Source: Mytilus californianus (taxonomy: Eukaryota > Mollusca > Bivalvia > Mytilida > Mytilidae). From it: a stretch of 64,000 bases of DNA. Shown piece by piece: positions 27,501 through 42,500 of this stretch (position 1 is its first letter; each line of letters starts with the position of its first letter). The position numbers were made by a program, and so were the translations under genes. Location of the stretch: contig NW_026262690.1 of assembly GCF_021869535.1 (NCBI RefSeq), positions 15,091,001-15,155,000 on the forward strand, read 5' to 3'. A model generated the notes under the pieces. The model worked only from the letters and a program-made list of their open reading frames with translations, ran no database searches and had not been told where the DNA came from.

Positions 27501-30500
27501 GCAAAAACATATGTAATTCTGTGTTCTAAATACAATAATTAGATTTAGATTTAAAATTTGGTACAAGTTTTTATGAATATTTGTGTAGAAGTTATTATGC
27601 ATGTTTAATTTTTCAGACTACTATTCTACACATTGAATTTGTGATTAAGATATTTGATATCCAAATTTGTTCTGTAACAATGCTAAAAGTTTTCAGTGAG
27701 ATCAACAATTAAATTAAATGGAGACTCTTTTTTTCTTTTCATTATAGGAGGTAAGAGACTTGTTAATAAATATGCTTAGAAAAATGTCAATAAGCCACAC
27801 ACATCCAATATCCAGCTATTTTATTTTCACAAAAGCATGAAAATATGTCTAGAAGCCTGTGCCACATCTTTTATTTAGTTACTGTATTGTCAGAAAATGC
27901 TTAGAACATTGTCAAGAAACTGATTCCGAATTCAATATCTAGTTATGTTGTGTTGGCAGAAATTGCTTGAAAAAATCACTCCCATGTTCTAAATAGTAAG
28001 TAGGCAGACCACATATTCTATATGCAGCCCCATTGGATTGGCAGAAAGATAAAACCACTCTCATGTTTAAAATTAGTCGATAAGTCCTCCTCATATTCAA
28101 TATCAAGTAACTGTAATTGAAAAAATGTTAGAAAACCACTCTCATGTTCCAAAATTAACAATAAGCCACCCTCACATTGAATATCTAGCAATGTATTGGC
28201 AAAAATTGCTTCAAAGTTGTAGGAAAACAGTGTAACATTCAGAAATTGAATAAAATGAGACTCATTTTCAAAAGGTGTCTAAAAAAACTGCCACACTCAA
28301 TATTGATTTATTTTATTGTCAGGTAAAAAATTAAAAATCACATCCTCTTACACCATTCCTAAAATCACATTATCCTTATGTTTAATATTTACTTTTAATG
28401 TCCCTGGAAACACCCTTATTGTCAGTTGAATTTATTTGTTCATAGCTTTCATTTTCTAGTTATATATTTATATATATATAGATATATACATGATATATAT
28501 AAGATATATCTAAAACTAGTAAAAATTTAGAAAAACTATTTATTGTACATAGTATTAGGAATAATGAAACAGTGATATATTAAAATGATTTTGATTACTT
28601 ATGCATGTTTTAAAGTTTTCACAACTGGAATCATGGTGCATGATGTAGAGCACAAGTTAGAAATATGGAACATAAAACATGGCACTAAAAGATTTTTACT
28701 GAAGAATTTCCCACTGTGATATATGTTAGATAAAAGCTCAGTTATAAATTAAATGTTGATCCTGTTTTCAAATATTTTTATGCTCCCTTTTGCAAATTCA
28801 GTTGTAACATCTAGCATATGTACACCCGATGTTCTGTTGAAATAAGAACATGGCTTTGTTTACAAATTATAGGAAATGCATCATTATTAGAATTGTAACT
28901 ATTTATGATTGAACACAGTATGACAATTTTCTTCATAAGTACTTCCTATTTGAAGTTAATGTTTTTTAATTGTGCATCCAGTAAGAATTTTGAATGTTTT
29001 TTAGATTGTTAAACTGGGCATCCCAACAGACCCATCCTTTGACTTCTGTGAGTTTATGGCCAAACCTACAAGTGTACGAGAATGGAACATTCAAGGATTA
29101 CCCAATGACAGCTTTTCTACAGAAAATGGCGTAATTGTAACATCAGCAAGTAGGTGGCCCCTCATGGTTGATCCACAGGGACAGGCCATTAAGTGGATCA
29201 AGAGCATGGAGTCGTCCAGGGTAAGTTATGATACAGTTAGGTAATTGTTACATCAACTGATAGGGAGCCTGTCATGGGGATCTTTAGTTTAAGTTTAAAA
29301 CTATTTATCCAATAAGAATTTGCTTCTCACAGATTATCAACTGTGAGTTTGAACCTTTGCACATTGATGGCCTGTTTTAGAATACCAACAGGACAAGGCC
29401 GTCTAGTGCATTACAAGGAATTTAAAATCTATTGGTTATATATGCTTGACAGCATTTAGTATCTATCTGGTTGAATATCCTTTGAAAATAGTACATTATT
29501 TCTCAACTAACAACTCTTGAAAATAAACACCATTTTAATGAGAATTTGGTAAAAGGAAATGTATTTTCTTTGATTGAATATTTTCGGGAAATCTTACATG
29601 AAGGTATAGGCATCTTTTTATGAGGTAATTGTAAACTATGTTTTTATCTTTGGTAAACTATGTTTTTTCTATTGTAAACTGTAAGCACTGTTAATTGTGT
29701 GCTTTGGCAATACCTACTTTTTATTATATTTTTATTTATTGTAAAATGTTATATTTTCCAGGGTTTGAAGGTAGTAGATTTACAACAGTCTGACTACATG
29801 AGGACTATGGAATCAGCAATTCAATTTGGTCTGCCTGTTTTGTTACAAAATGTTCAGGAAAAACTGGACCCTTCACTTGACCCAATCCTCAATAAATCGT
29901 TGATTAAAATAGGTAAGATATTGTGGTAAAAATAAGAGCTGTTTTACCATTGCATGTAGACCAAAAGTTTGGTTGACTTGGTTGCCAACTTTATTAGGAT
30001 GTAGGCAGAGTTCACGTCTGTATACAATATATAACAGTTTGATTGGACAAAAAATATCATCTTGAAATAAATCATTCTTAATGTTACACAGGACAAGATG
30101 CATCATTTCAAGCTGTTCCATCATGATGGAGAATAAGAGAACCCTACCAAAATCTGCATGCATGTATATTGAGATTTAGTTTCAAAATTTGTTATGATTT
30201 TGTATTCATTCCCTTTCTTCATTTCTTGCTAATTTTATTTCCTACATTTCATGTTCATCGCCTTGATATAGATTTCTGTGCTGCAGGGGCGCAAACCTCC
30301 AGCATTCAACCAATCAGTTATTCTATAGGTAGATTCTAATCTCGTGGCATTTTTAGTAATTTTCAATTATTCTATAGATAGATTCTAATCTTGTGGCATT
30401 TTTAGTAATTTAAATACAATATGAAGTCTATAGCTCAGACGTTTAATGTTTTCTGTTTTATTCTAATATGTGTCATAAAATATTGTTGTTTGTCAATTTG

Positions 30501-33500
30501 CTTTAAATACAATTACTTTTATTATAGGTGGCGCCTACATGATTAGGTTGGGAGACAAGGAGATAGAGTATAATAGTGAATTTAAATTTTACATTACAAC
30601 AAAACTCAGTAACCCACATTACACACCTGAAATCTCTACGAAAACAACCATTGTCAACTTTGCTGTCAAAGAACAGGGTAGGATTTTAAATTTTTTTAAA
30701 TTAGCTTTAAGATGTTAATTTACTTATGTCATAAAAACAAACAAGAATAAGATGCTGATGTTTAATGTTCCATATCTGGTTTTTTTATTCATATTTTTTT
30801 CATGAAAATTAACTGCTTATGTAACACACTTAATGATATTCTATGAGCAGCTATAGCTGTTTATTGGTATTTAAATTAACTACTCCTTTATGCAACAAAC
30901 GTAGTAATAATTTTTTGAATATGTAATATAAGAGCAGTTGAAGCTGTTACTAGTATCAATAGTAACTTGTCATTTATGGAACCATCTTACTGATAATTAT
31001 CTTCATGAATAGTGTCAGATTTTTAAGGAGCACCATTTAGTTGTTGCTATGAGCCATCATGATTCAACATGTCAGCTCATTTTCTCAGTCTTAAAGAGAC
31101 ATTCTAGTAGCTGTCAACATACTCTCTCTATGCACGGTTATATGGGAATTATGTCTTTTTTTAAGCAACATTTTTTTAATCACAGCTAAGCTAATTTTAA
31201 GATTTAGATAATGAAACCATGAAATTTCCAAAAGAAACATTTTTATGAATAATGAGCTATCCTATACATTTTGCTGACACATTTGATAGATTGATGTTAT
31301 TTAACAGGTCTTGAGGCCCAAATGTTGGGTATTGTTGTAAAGAAAGAAAGAGCTGAGTTAGAAGAACAGAAAGATCAGCTTGTGAAGAGTATTGCCAGTG
31401 GAAAGAAAAAATTAGAAGAATGTGAAGATGAAATTCTCAGGTTTGTTGTTTTAACAAAAGCTTTAGATTTCCCTCATGGAATTGTATTCATCTATCTGCC
31501 CTAACTGATCCAGCTGACTATTTTGATAAACTTTGATTTGATAGTACTATCATTCAAATCATGAAAACAGCTACCAGTAAGTAACAGTATCATTTATATG
31601 CACTATACAACTAGTGTAATTACAACAGACACAGTATTTTAACTGTTTTTGGTGTTGTTTTTATGCCATAAATTATAACAATATGAATTGATATATCTGT
31701 TTTTGTCCATGACTATAAACTTATTTATGCTTAAAGGACAGTTTTAGTGGCTTTTAATTTATTGTTATCACATAGTTTACTCAATTATAAGTAACATGTA
31801 TTACAGCCTTTTTGTCATTTGACTGTTGTACTACAATGAATTATAAATTTTTTCAGACTTTTGAATGAGACAAAAGGATCTCTATTGGATGACGAACAAC
31901 TGGTCAACACTCTTCAGCTGTCTAAAATAACATCACAGGAAGTGTCAGAAAAACTTCAGATTTCTGAACAAAATGAAGTGAAGATTGATGCAGCTAGAGA
32001 AGGCTACAGACCCTCTGCTGAGAGAGCCTCTATTTTATTCTTTGTGTTAAATGACATGGGACGTATTGACCCTATGTACCAGTTCTCACTGGATGCCTAT
32101 ATTGAACTGTTCTTATTATCCATAGACAAAAGTCAGAAGAGTTCTAAATTGGAGGAGAGAATCAACAATCTGAATGAATATCATACATATGCTGTGTACA
32201 AGTAAGTACCATTCATACAATACTCTCTTTAGGAAGGGCACTTGGTATGTAATGTGTGGTAGGGAGGAGAGAATCAACAATCTGAATGAATATCATACAT
32301 ATGCTGTGTACAAGTAAGTACCGTTCATATCATACATATGCTGTGTACAAGTAAGTACCATTCATATAATACATATGCTGTGTACAAGTAAGTACCATTC
32401 ATATCATACATATGCTGTGTACAAGTAAGTACCATTCATATCATACATATGCTGTGTACAAGTAAGTACCATTCATATAATACTCTCTTTGGGAGGGGCA
32501 CTTGGTATGTAATGTGTGGTAGGAATGAGCCACAGGAATAGGTGTTTTTCTACCCTCATGATATATGATAAGGTCAAGAAATAGAGATGAAATATATAAT
32601 GCTGATTGAATCATAAGTATCTGAAACTAATCAGATGTCAATTTTTTCACAGATGCGATTAAAACTACAGTTGTTAATGCATCAGATATTTGGATGAAGT
32701 GACACAAGTTGTTATTTTTATTACAGATATGCATGTAGAGGTCTGTTTGAGAGACACAAGTTATTATTTTCCTTCCAAATGTGTGTGAAGATTTTAGAGA
32801 ATGCCAATAAGATTAACACAGATGAATACAGCTTCTTCCTAAGAGGGGGTGTGGTAAGAACATTCAATAACATAACTATTTATTCTTACTTACTTAAGAA
32901 ATGTAAAAAATTAATATCTTAGTCTAGAATCAACAAAAAATGAAAATGTTATTATGTTGATGATGTTAATGCACAACAGTCAATCGCAATCTTTTTTGTT
33001 TGTTGTTTTGAAAAGAATCTTTAGTTTTTAACCGGATTTTCGAAGGAAAAATCAGTTATTGATTTGGGGATGTATGACGGGCAGGCGGCTGCCAAACAGT
33101 GTCCGTTCATTAACCCAAAAACGCTTTGACGAAGTTTTTTCAAATTGAGATATGTTGTTTCCTTTGACTAAATGAAGGTCAAGTTCAATTTTCACGATTT
33201 TAGCTTTTCTTGTTTTTGAGTTTTAGCCCTTTCCAGTAGCCAAAAGTGGTACTTATTATGTGATTGAGTTATTTCCCTTTGAACAGAAATGATTAATTAT
33301 ATATATAAAGTTTGATTACACTTACAGATAAGTTTTATAGATTTTTAAAAGACATTGTATTAATGATAAATGACATTTTGGATTTTTTTTTTTTCTTTGG
33401 TAAATTGTTTGAAGAATTTTGTGGTAGGTTTGTTAATTATTCTGTATAAACTAATTTTCTGAATGCTATATATATATATATATTTTTGATGAAGTGAACT

Positions 33501-36500
33501 CCTTTAAAAACTAAGCTTATATTCTATTAATAAACATATATTTAGATTTCTGATTTTGGGCCCAGTTTTCAAGTTGGTCCAAATCGGGGTCCAAAATTAA
33601 ACTGTGTTTGATTTCTATATAAATTGAATGTATATAGGGTTCTTTGAAATGCTGAATCTAAACCTGTATTTATTTTCATTATTAATTAGATAATACCACA
33701 TTGAGGTCCAAAGGGTCCTAAATTAAAATTTTGTTTAATTTCATCAAAAATTGAATTCTTGGGGTTCTTTGATATGCTGATTCTAACAATGTTTTAGTGG
33801 TTAAATCATATCTAATTTTATTGATTATAATTTGAAAATAGATATAACATCATATCTAATTTTAGAGAACTATTTTTTAGTGGTTAAATCATATCTAATT
33901 TTAGAGAACTATTTGTATATCATTTATTCAGCTTGAGTTATTTCCCTTTGAACAGAAAATTAGTAAGTACATGGATAAAATTAAACTGTGATTTCAACAT
34001 AAATTAAATATATATAGGGTTCTTTCAAATGCTGAATCTATACATGTATTTAGATATTGGATTTTTGGGCCCAGTTTTCAAGTTGGTCCAAATCAGGGTC
34101 CAAAATTAAACTTTGGTTGATTTCAACAAAAATTGAATTTATGGGTTCTTTGAAATGCTGAATCTAACCATGTATTCAGAGATTTTGGATTTTGGATTTT
34201 GGGCTCCTTTATCAAATTGGTCCACATTGAGGTCCAAAGGGTCCTAAATTAAACTTTTGTTTGATTTCATCAAAAATTGATTTCTTGGGGTTCTTTGATA
34301 AGCTGATTCTAACAATGTACTTAGATTTTGGATATTGGACCATAATAGGTAAATGTCCAATTTCAAATTGTTCAGTTCTTTGACCACATTCATTTTGTGT
34401 CACAAACCTATGCTGTGTCAAATATTCAATCACAATCCAAATTCAGAGCTGTTTTAAGCTTAAATGTAGTGTCCATACTTGCTCAACTGTTCAGGGTTCA
34501 ACCTCTGCAGGAAATCCGGTTTGCTGTCACTCTGACAGCCTCTTGTTCCGTTTTAAACTTTTGAAGTGTTATGGAATTATTTACAAACATTTTCAACTCT
34601 AACTTGATGATGGAAAACCCTATGAAAATACAGCAAATGATCATACACACTTGGATATTACCAATTGTCTTGTTGTTGTGATTTTGGCTTTTTAACACCC
34701 GCATTTAATTTGGTAGTTGAAGAACTTTTACAAAAATCAATTCAACAGTAATTGTTTATTTGTCTTACAATAATGTTTGTGGTAAACAATGTGATCTGTA
34801 AAAATTTTGAAAAATAAAGAAAAAAGATTTGATAATATGTAAATATGTTTTAGGTAATGGATAGAGAGAACCAAATGGATAATCCCTGTGCTACCTGGTT
34901 ATCAGACACAGCCTGGGATAACATTACAGAGTTAGACAAACTTACTAACTTCCATGGAATCATTACTTCATTTGAACAATATCCAAGAGACTGGAATATA
35001 TGGTATACATCTTCTGAACCAGAAACATCTCCACTTCCAAGTAAGTCCTGTAATCATACCTGCCAAACATTTGGAGCTACGAAGTGGGAGATCTCCCTAT
35101 TTTCAGCTCCATTAAGGGGGAGATTATGATTATGTTTAAAAAAAAACCCACAGTTATCTATCTTCAGACAGAGAAAATTACTTAGTAAATTACTTTACAA
35201 TAGTTATGTATCATTTATAGTAATGTCCTGTCCCTATAGTATGATTAACCTATTTCTTTCAGGTGAATGGGAAAATGCATGTAATGAGTTACAGAGAATG
35301 TTAATTGTAAGATCACTCCGTCCTGATCGTGTGCTGTCCCTATAGTATAATTTTACCTATTTCTTTCAGGTGAATGGGACAATGCATGTAATGAGTTACA
35401 GAGAATGTTAATTGTAAGATCACTTCGTCCTGATCGTGTGTCTTTCTGTGCCACTTCATTCATTATAAACAATCTTGGGTCAAAGTTTACTGAACCACCT
35501 GTCCTAGATATGGCCCAGGTTGTAGAAGATTCTACCACCAAGACGCCACTGATATTTGTATTATCTCCTGGAGTGGTAAGTATAGTTTATACATCAGAAT
35601 GGTAATGATTCATTATAAACCATGTGAGGTCAAAGTTTACTGAACCTCCAGTCCTAGATATGCCCCAGTTAAAATTTACCACCAAGACCCAAATTTACTG
35701 ATTTATCAATAATGGTCTTGAGTCAAATTTTTTTAATGGCCATATAGCTCTATTTACAGAAAATTGTGACGGTACAATTAATTGCAAGATATTATGAAAT
35801 TGGTCTCGTCCTAAGAGACAAAGTGGGTTTTTTTCTTTTACTTTTGAGTTGAAAAAAGCTGATGGTTATTAAGGATTTAATTGTTAAGCCATGTCTTACT
35901 TAGTTAGGTATGAAGTTAGAGGTGTTTTAAAGTTGTATCATACATAAAATTCATAAAAATAGAAATTGATTGTATTTTTTTTTTATACTTGAAACATAAT
36001 GTATACACATAGAATTACGGTAATTTCAGGTTTTCAATGGAGATTTTTAGGAATTTGTTTTCTTATAAAATATTGTTATGTTTCATTTCGTTTATTTATT
36101 CCCACTCAATAACAACTGCAATGTAAGACATTTTTTATTTTATTCAGGATCCAACAAGCCAACTTCTCCAATTAGCAGAAGCTAAAGGCTTGGCTCAGAA
36201 ATTCCATGCCTTATCCCTGGGTCAGGGTCAGGCACCTATTGCTACTAGGATGATTAAAGAAGGTATCAGAGAGGTAGGCATTTATTTATATATTTGAAAA
36301 AATAATTGCAAATTTAATTTTCTGTTTAGGATTGATAACTTCTTTGGTATACCAGACTCTATTCATATTTTATATCATAAAGAAAAGTTTTGCAAAATTG
36401 AATGCATCCATAAATTTATTGTTTAGTTTTTTTTTTATTTGGAAATTATCACCTTATTTTGATTATTTTTATAATTTTGTTTAAAAGGGTAATTGGGTGT

Positions 36501-39500
36501 TTTTGGCTAACTGTCACTTGTCATTGAGTTGGATGCCACAGTTAGACAAGTTAGTGGAACAGTTACAGATACAGAAGCCTGAGCCTCACCCAGAATTCAG
36601 GTTATGGCTAAGTAGTAGTCCTCATCCAGACTTCCCAATAGCTATTCTACAGACAGGCCTTAAAATGACAACTGAACCACCTAAGGTAAATGATAAAATT
36701 TAACAATATATTGATATTTGAGGTTGAAGAATATTAAACACCAGTTCCAAAATCATAGTTTGTTAAAGATTTTTATTGAATACTTGAATTATTATACCTG
36801 AAATGAGTGGAAATTCGTTTTTTTAAGAGGCCTTTGGAGAAAGATGGTGACATCAAGTGCAATACACATCCAATTGGAGTTAATACATTGTCAACAATAA
36901 TGAAAACTGTGTGTTCTGAGGCAGGGATAATCTTAGATCCCTAGAATATGGAAGGAAATGTTCAGATGGAATATAATGTCTTTGTATAGTTGTTTACCTT
37001 CTTAAGTTGGATCATCAGTATATATTTCCTCAGATAGAATTTTCTTTTGCTTTGCCAAAATGTAGATTTACCATGATGTTTTTAAAAATATAATAAAAAG
37101 TATTGGTCACCATGCCCAGTTTTGCATAGATTATTCATGAAAAAAAACACTTTTTTGTGAATAAAAAGAAATCTATGAGATAGAATTTTAAAGTAAAATA
37201 TGAGAAGATAGGTTTTATTATATGCTTTAAGAAAATAGAAAGACAAATGGTGTCACCAAACTTGTTTTCTTGCTACCAGTTAAAAAGTGAAAACTTTTCT
37301 TTATAAAAAATATTACTGTTAGAGTTATCCCCCTTAACTACCTATCATGAAAAATTGATTCAAACAAAAACAAATATTTGGTATTTGTTAAAACAGCCGA
37401 ATAGTTTAATAAATTACTATTTTTTCTTTATTCAAATAAACAGTCTTACACATTAATTGCCAATCTGTCTCAAAATTTGCAGATTTAAGCAAAGAACTAG
37501 AATGATTGTGTACTGCTATTTTACAATCCAAGATGGCGGTATACAGTTAATCTACCTTAGTAACAATAAAGGAAGCACATTTGTAGGGATATTTTTATAC
37601 TTATCATTATTGCATTAAGCAGGGGCTGAAAGCTAGTATGAAACGTTTATATAACTTATTATTGTTTTATTTGCAGGAACTGAAAGTTAATATGAAACGT
37701 TTATACATCTTATCATTATAGTATTTTGCAGGAACTGAAAGTTAATATGAAACGTTTATACATCTTATCATTATAGTATTTTGCAGGGACTGAAAGTTAA
37801 TATAAAACCTTTATACAACTTGTCATTATAGTATTTTGCAGGGACTGAAAGTTAATGTGAAAAGTTTTATACAACTTATTATGATTGTATATTGCAGGGA
37901 CTGAAAGCTAATATGAAACGTTTATACAACTTAGTGACAGAACAACAGTTTGTAAGATGTCCAAAACAAGACAAATACAAAAAACTACTGTTTTCTCTGT
38001 GTTTCTTCCATTCTGTATTGTTGGAGAGAAAGAAGTTTTTGATGTTAGGATGGAATATTGCCTATGAATTCAATGATGCAGATTTTGAGGTAGATCTTTA
38101 TTTAAAATATTTTATTTTCTTGTTCAACACACAGGAAATTTTTTTTATAGAGTTAATGCTTGTAGAACAGATGAAAGCAGAGGCTTTAAATTTATTTTTC
38201 AAATGGCCATTAAAATTCTCTTATATTTTAATGTGATGTTCGTATGAATGTAAGGGACATTTTATGGTAAACATTAATCTGTCCGTATATCAACACTTCT
38301 TACAATAATCAATAACTCACCAGAGAAGGTATGACAAGAGCTGTTATTTGGCACCTGAAATTGCTAAACTTATTCAAACCTTTTTAAATTATGTTAATTT
38401 TATTGATAAATGATGTGGTTTATATTATTTGGACACTTTAGTGCAGAAAGGTAACTTGTGATACCTCTATAACATCATCAGCATGTTGAAATTTATGTAT
38501 TTGACCTAAAATGATCATTTCACTGATATTTTTTGGTCAAAATATATATTAGCAACAGCTTTATCCAAAAAGATATTTTACATACATTAAAATCTAGTTA
38601 AATACAATTGGTAGCAAAATATCTTTATGACAAGATCTCAAAATCAGTTTTTTCCACTAAATGTAAGAAGTTTTAAGCCCTAATGCCAATATTTAAGAAA
38701 AAATTCAAAAATATAGTAACTGATTTATGACAAACTTATGTCTTATGTACATCTGAAGGATGCTATTTGGTAGATTTGTAATATGTTTTTTTTTTTCTAA
38801 TTTAAGGGGCAAAAAAAGTTGCCTTATCATACCTAATCTGTCAGATTTAAGGCAATGTTTCACATATTTCTCACTTATTAGGGTATACTTGAATATAAAA
38901 AATATAAAAGAAACTCGAGTATGCTAGGATAGATTTACTTGAAAAATTACACTATAATGAATTTGAAAATTTCTGATTTTTTGTCGAGCCTGCAACTTTT
39001 GTCGCAGAAAGCTCGACATAGGGATAGTGTGGCAGCTACGGCGGCGGCGTTAGCTAACTTCTTAAAAGCTTTATATTTTAGAAGGTGGAAGGTCTGGATG
39101 CTTCATACTTTGTATATGGATGCCTCATGTTACGAAGTTTCCGTCAGTCACATGTCCAATGTCCTTGACCTCATTTTCATGGTTCAGTGACTACTTGAAA
39201 AAAAAGTTAAGATTTTTTGTAATGTTAGATTCTCTCTTATTATAAGTAATAGGATAACTATATTTGGTATGTGCGTACCTTGCAAGGTCCTCATGCCCGT
39301 CACACAGTTTTCACTTGACCTCGACCTCATTTCATGGATCAGTGAACAAGGTTAAGTTTTGGTGGTCAAGTCCATATCTCAGATACTATAAGCAATAGGT
39401 CTAGTATATTCGGTGTATGGAAGGACTGTAAGGTGTACATGTCCAACTGGCAGGTGTCATCTGACTTTGACCTCATTTTCATGGTTCAGTGGTTATAGTT

Positions 39501-42500
39501 AAGTTTTTGTGTTTTAGTCTGTTTTTCTTATACTGTATGCCATAGGTCTACTATATGTGGTGTATGGAATGATTGTAAGGTGTACATGTCTAGCGGGCAG
39601 GTGTCATCTGACCTTGACCTCATTTTCATGGTTCAGTGGTCAAAGTTAAGTTTTTGAGTTTTGGTCTTTTTTTCTAATACTATATGCAATAGTTCAACTA
39701 TATTTGGTATGTGCGTACCTTGCAAGGTCCTCATGCCCGTCACACAGTTTTCACCTGACCTCGACCTCATTTCATGGATCAATGAACAAGGTTAAGTTTT
39801 GGTGGTCAAGTCCATATCTCAGATACTATAAGCAATAGGTCTAGTATATTCGGTGTATGGAAGGACTGTAAGGTGTACATGTCCAACTGGCAGGTGTCAT
39901 CTGACCTTGACCTCATTTTCATGGTTCAGTGGTTATAGTTAAGTTTTTGTGTTTTGGTCTGTTTTTCTTATACTGTATGCCATAGGTCTACTATATTTGG
40001 TGTATGGAATGATTGTAAGGTGTACATGTCTAGCTGGCAGGTGTCTTCTGACCTTGACCTCATTTTCATGGTTCAGTGGTCAGAGTTAAGTTTTTGAGTT
40101 TTGGTCTTTTTTTCTAATACTTTATGCAATAGGTCATCTATATTTGGTGTATGGAAATATTTTATGATGTACCTGTCAGTCTTGCAGGTTTTATTTGACC
40201 TTGACCTCATTTTCAAGGTTCATTGCTCAGTGTTAAGTTTTTGTGTTTTGGTCTGTTTTTCTAATACTATAAGCAATAGGTCAACTATATTTGTTGTATG
40301 GAAGGATTGCAAGCTGAAGTACATGTCTGCCTGGCATTGTTCATCTGACCTTGACCTTATTTTCTTGGTTCATTGGTCAATGTTTAGTTTTCTTGGTTAA
40401 GTCTGTATCTTAAAAAATATAAACAATAGGTCAACTATATTTAGTGTATTGAATGATTGTAAGGTGTACATGTATTTCTTGTTTGGTTTATATGACCTTG
40501 ACCTCATTTTCTAGGATCATGTTAAGTATGTGATAGTTGTAGTAAAGCTTTATATTTAGGACTATCAACATAATATCAATGATTAGTAAAGAAGGCGAGA
40601 CATTTCAGCGTGTGCACTCTTGTATTCCAGAGTTATTGGACTTTAACTGTCAGAATTAAAGTGAATTTTCATGTGTCACAATGTTACACAATTTCAATAT
40701 CCAAAAAGGGGGTATAATTTTCTCTTGGGGCAGCTGTTTTTTTATTATTTGAACCAAATATAAAAAGGGGTACACTGTGTCTATTTAGAAATAGACTAAA
40801 ACATGGCTAACATTTAAGTGAGAGAAAAAAATTTAAATGTTACATACTAAATTGATGCTGTGCAAGGTATTTTAAGACCTATTGAGTAGATTTATGCAGT
40901 TTTAAATGTTTCCATCTGTTTTTGATAGGTATCTGAGAACCTGTTAAGTATTTATCTTGATGGCTATGATGAAACACCATGGGATGCTCTGAAATATCTT
41001 ATTGCTGGAATAAACTATGGTGGTCATGTGACTGATGATTTTGATAGACGTTTGCTTCTTACCTATATTAATGAATATTTCCATGATGGTGTACTACAGA
41101 ATGCTTTCTTCAAGTAAGTCATCTATAAGAAACAAACTCGCTTATAAATAATTGTGTATAAAAATTATTAATAATTGCTAATATTTGCTAATATTTTCCT
41201 TGGTTTTAAAAAAAATACTAATTGATGATTTAACTTCTTTTTTATTATTTTTTTTTTTTATAAATCTATAAAAATTTGTAAAATATTCAGGGATATGCAT
41301 CAGGTATTTGCCACCTAATGTTAATCAACCAAAAATCAATCAATATTTAAAGAATATCTACTCATTCATTAATACTGGGAAAAAATAACTCCAAGGAGTT
41401 TTATACAAATAAGAATTTATGGTAACAACTGAATAATTTGTGCAAAACTAGAATGACTTTCATTACAGAGATTCTGGACAAATTTACCATAACTACAGGC
41501 AAGTTACAATGGCTACTGAGACGCGGTCACGTTTGTCCACTTATGTTCAAGTTTTTAGTGTTTATTGTTGAACATAGGTTCTAGTGGTTCAGAACATGAA
41601 AATGACACAATATCACTATTACACCATTAATGTTATAAAAATGCTTTGTACAAAGTTTTTAAAAGAAAACATTTTTGTTAGGTAGTTTACATGTATAGAA
41701 CTACTATCACCAGTTAGTCACTCCATGTTGCAGTTCTTCACAGTGTTTACTGTTTGTTTGTTCAGGATTATATTTTAAATTTCATTTTAAGAATTGAATT
41801 ATCAGCTAATTGTTGTCAATTATAGGTTAGAAAATAGTGGAGGCAAAAGCCCCCTTTCTTTCATATGAACTAATACTACATTACCGGTAATGTAGAATTG
41901 GTTATATTCCAATGAACTATAAAGCTGTATTACAGGACATTTTCTTGTTTAGGTAAAGAAACTTTGTATTCTTAATCATTGAAGTTATATTATTCTCCAA
42001 AGTTAAATTCATTACTTTCTATGTATTTTTTAATTTTTTAATAGCAGATACTAACATTAGTTACAAGACTTTTACTGACTGTTGTAGAATATTTTGATAA
42101 TACTAATGTATTTATTTTATCTATTTGAATTTTATTTGATATTAATATAGTATGATGTCTTTCCAGATTATCATGTCTGCCAACTTATTACATACCTAAA
42201 GATGGTCCCTTGTCATCTTACAAGGAGTATGTGAGTATGTTACCTAATGTGGACCATCCTGAAGCCTTCGGACAACATCCTAATGCTGACATAACATCAC
42301 AGATTCAAGAAACAAGATTGATGTTTGATACTTTACTAGGTTTACAGCCACAAGTATCTGCCACTTCTGGTGGTGAAAGTAGAGAAGATAAGGTATATAT
42401 ATATATATAAACCATATATATTCTAAACTGCCATGACAACACTGTTTAAGTGCACTATAAATTTTGTCTATGACAGAATCATGCTGCACTGCCTGGTATC

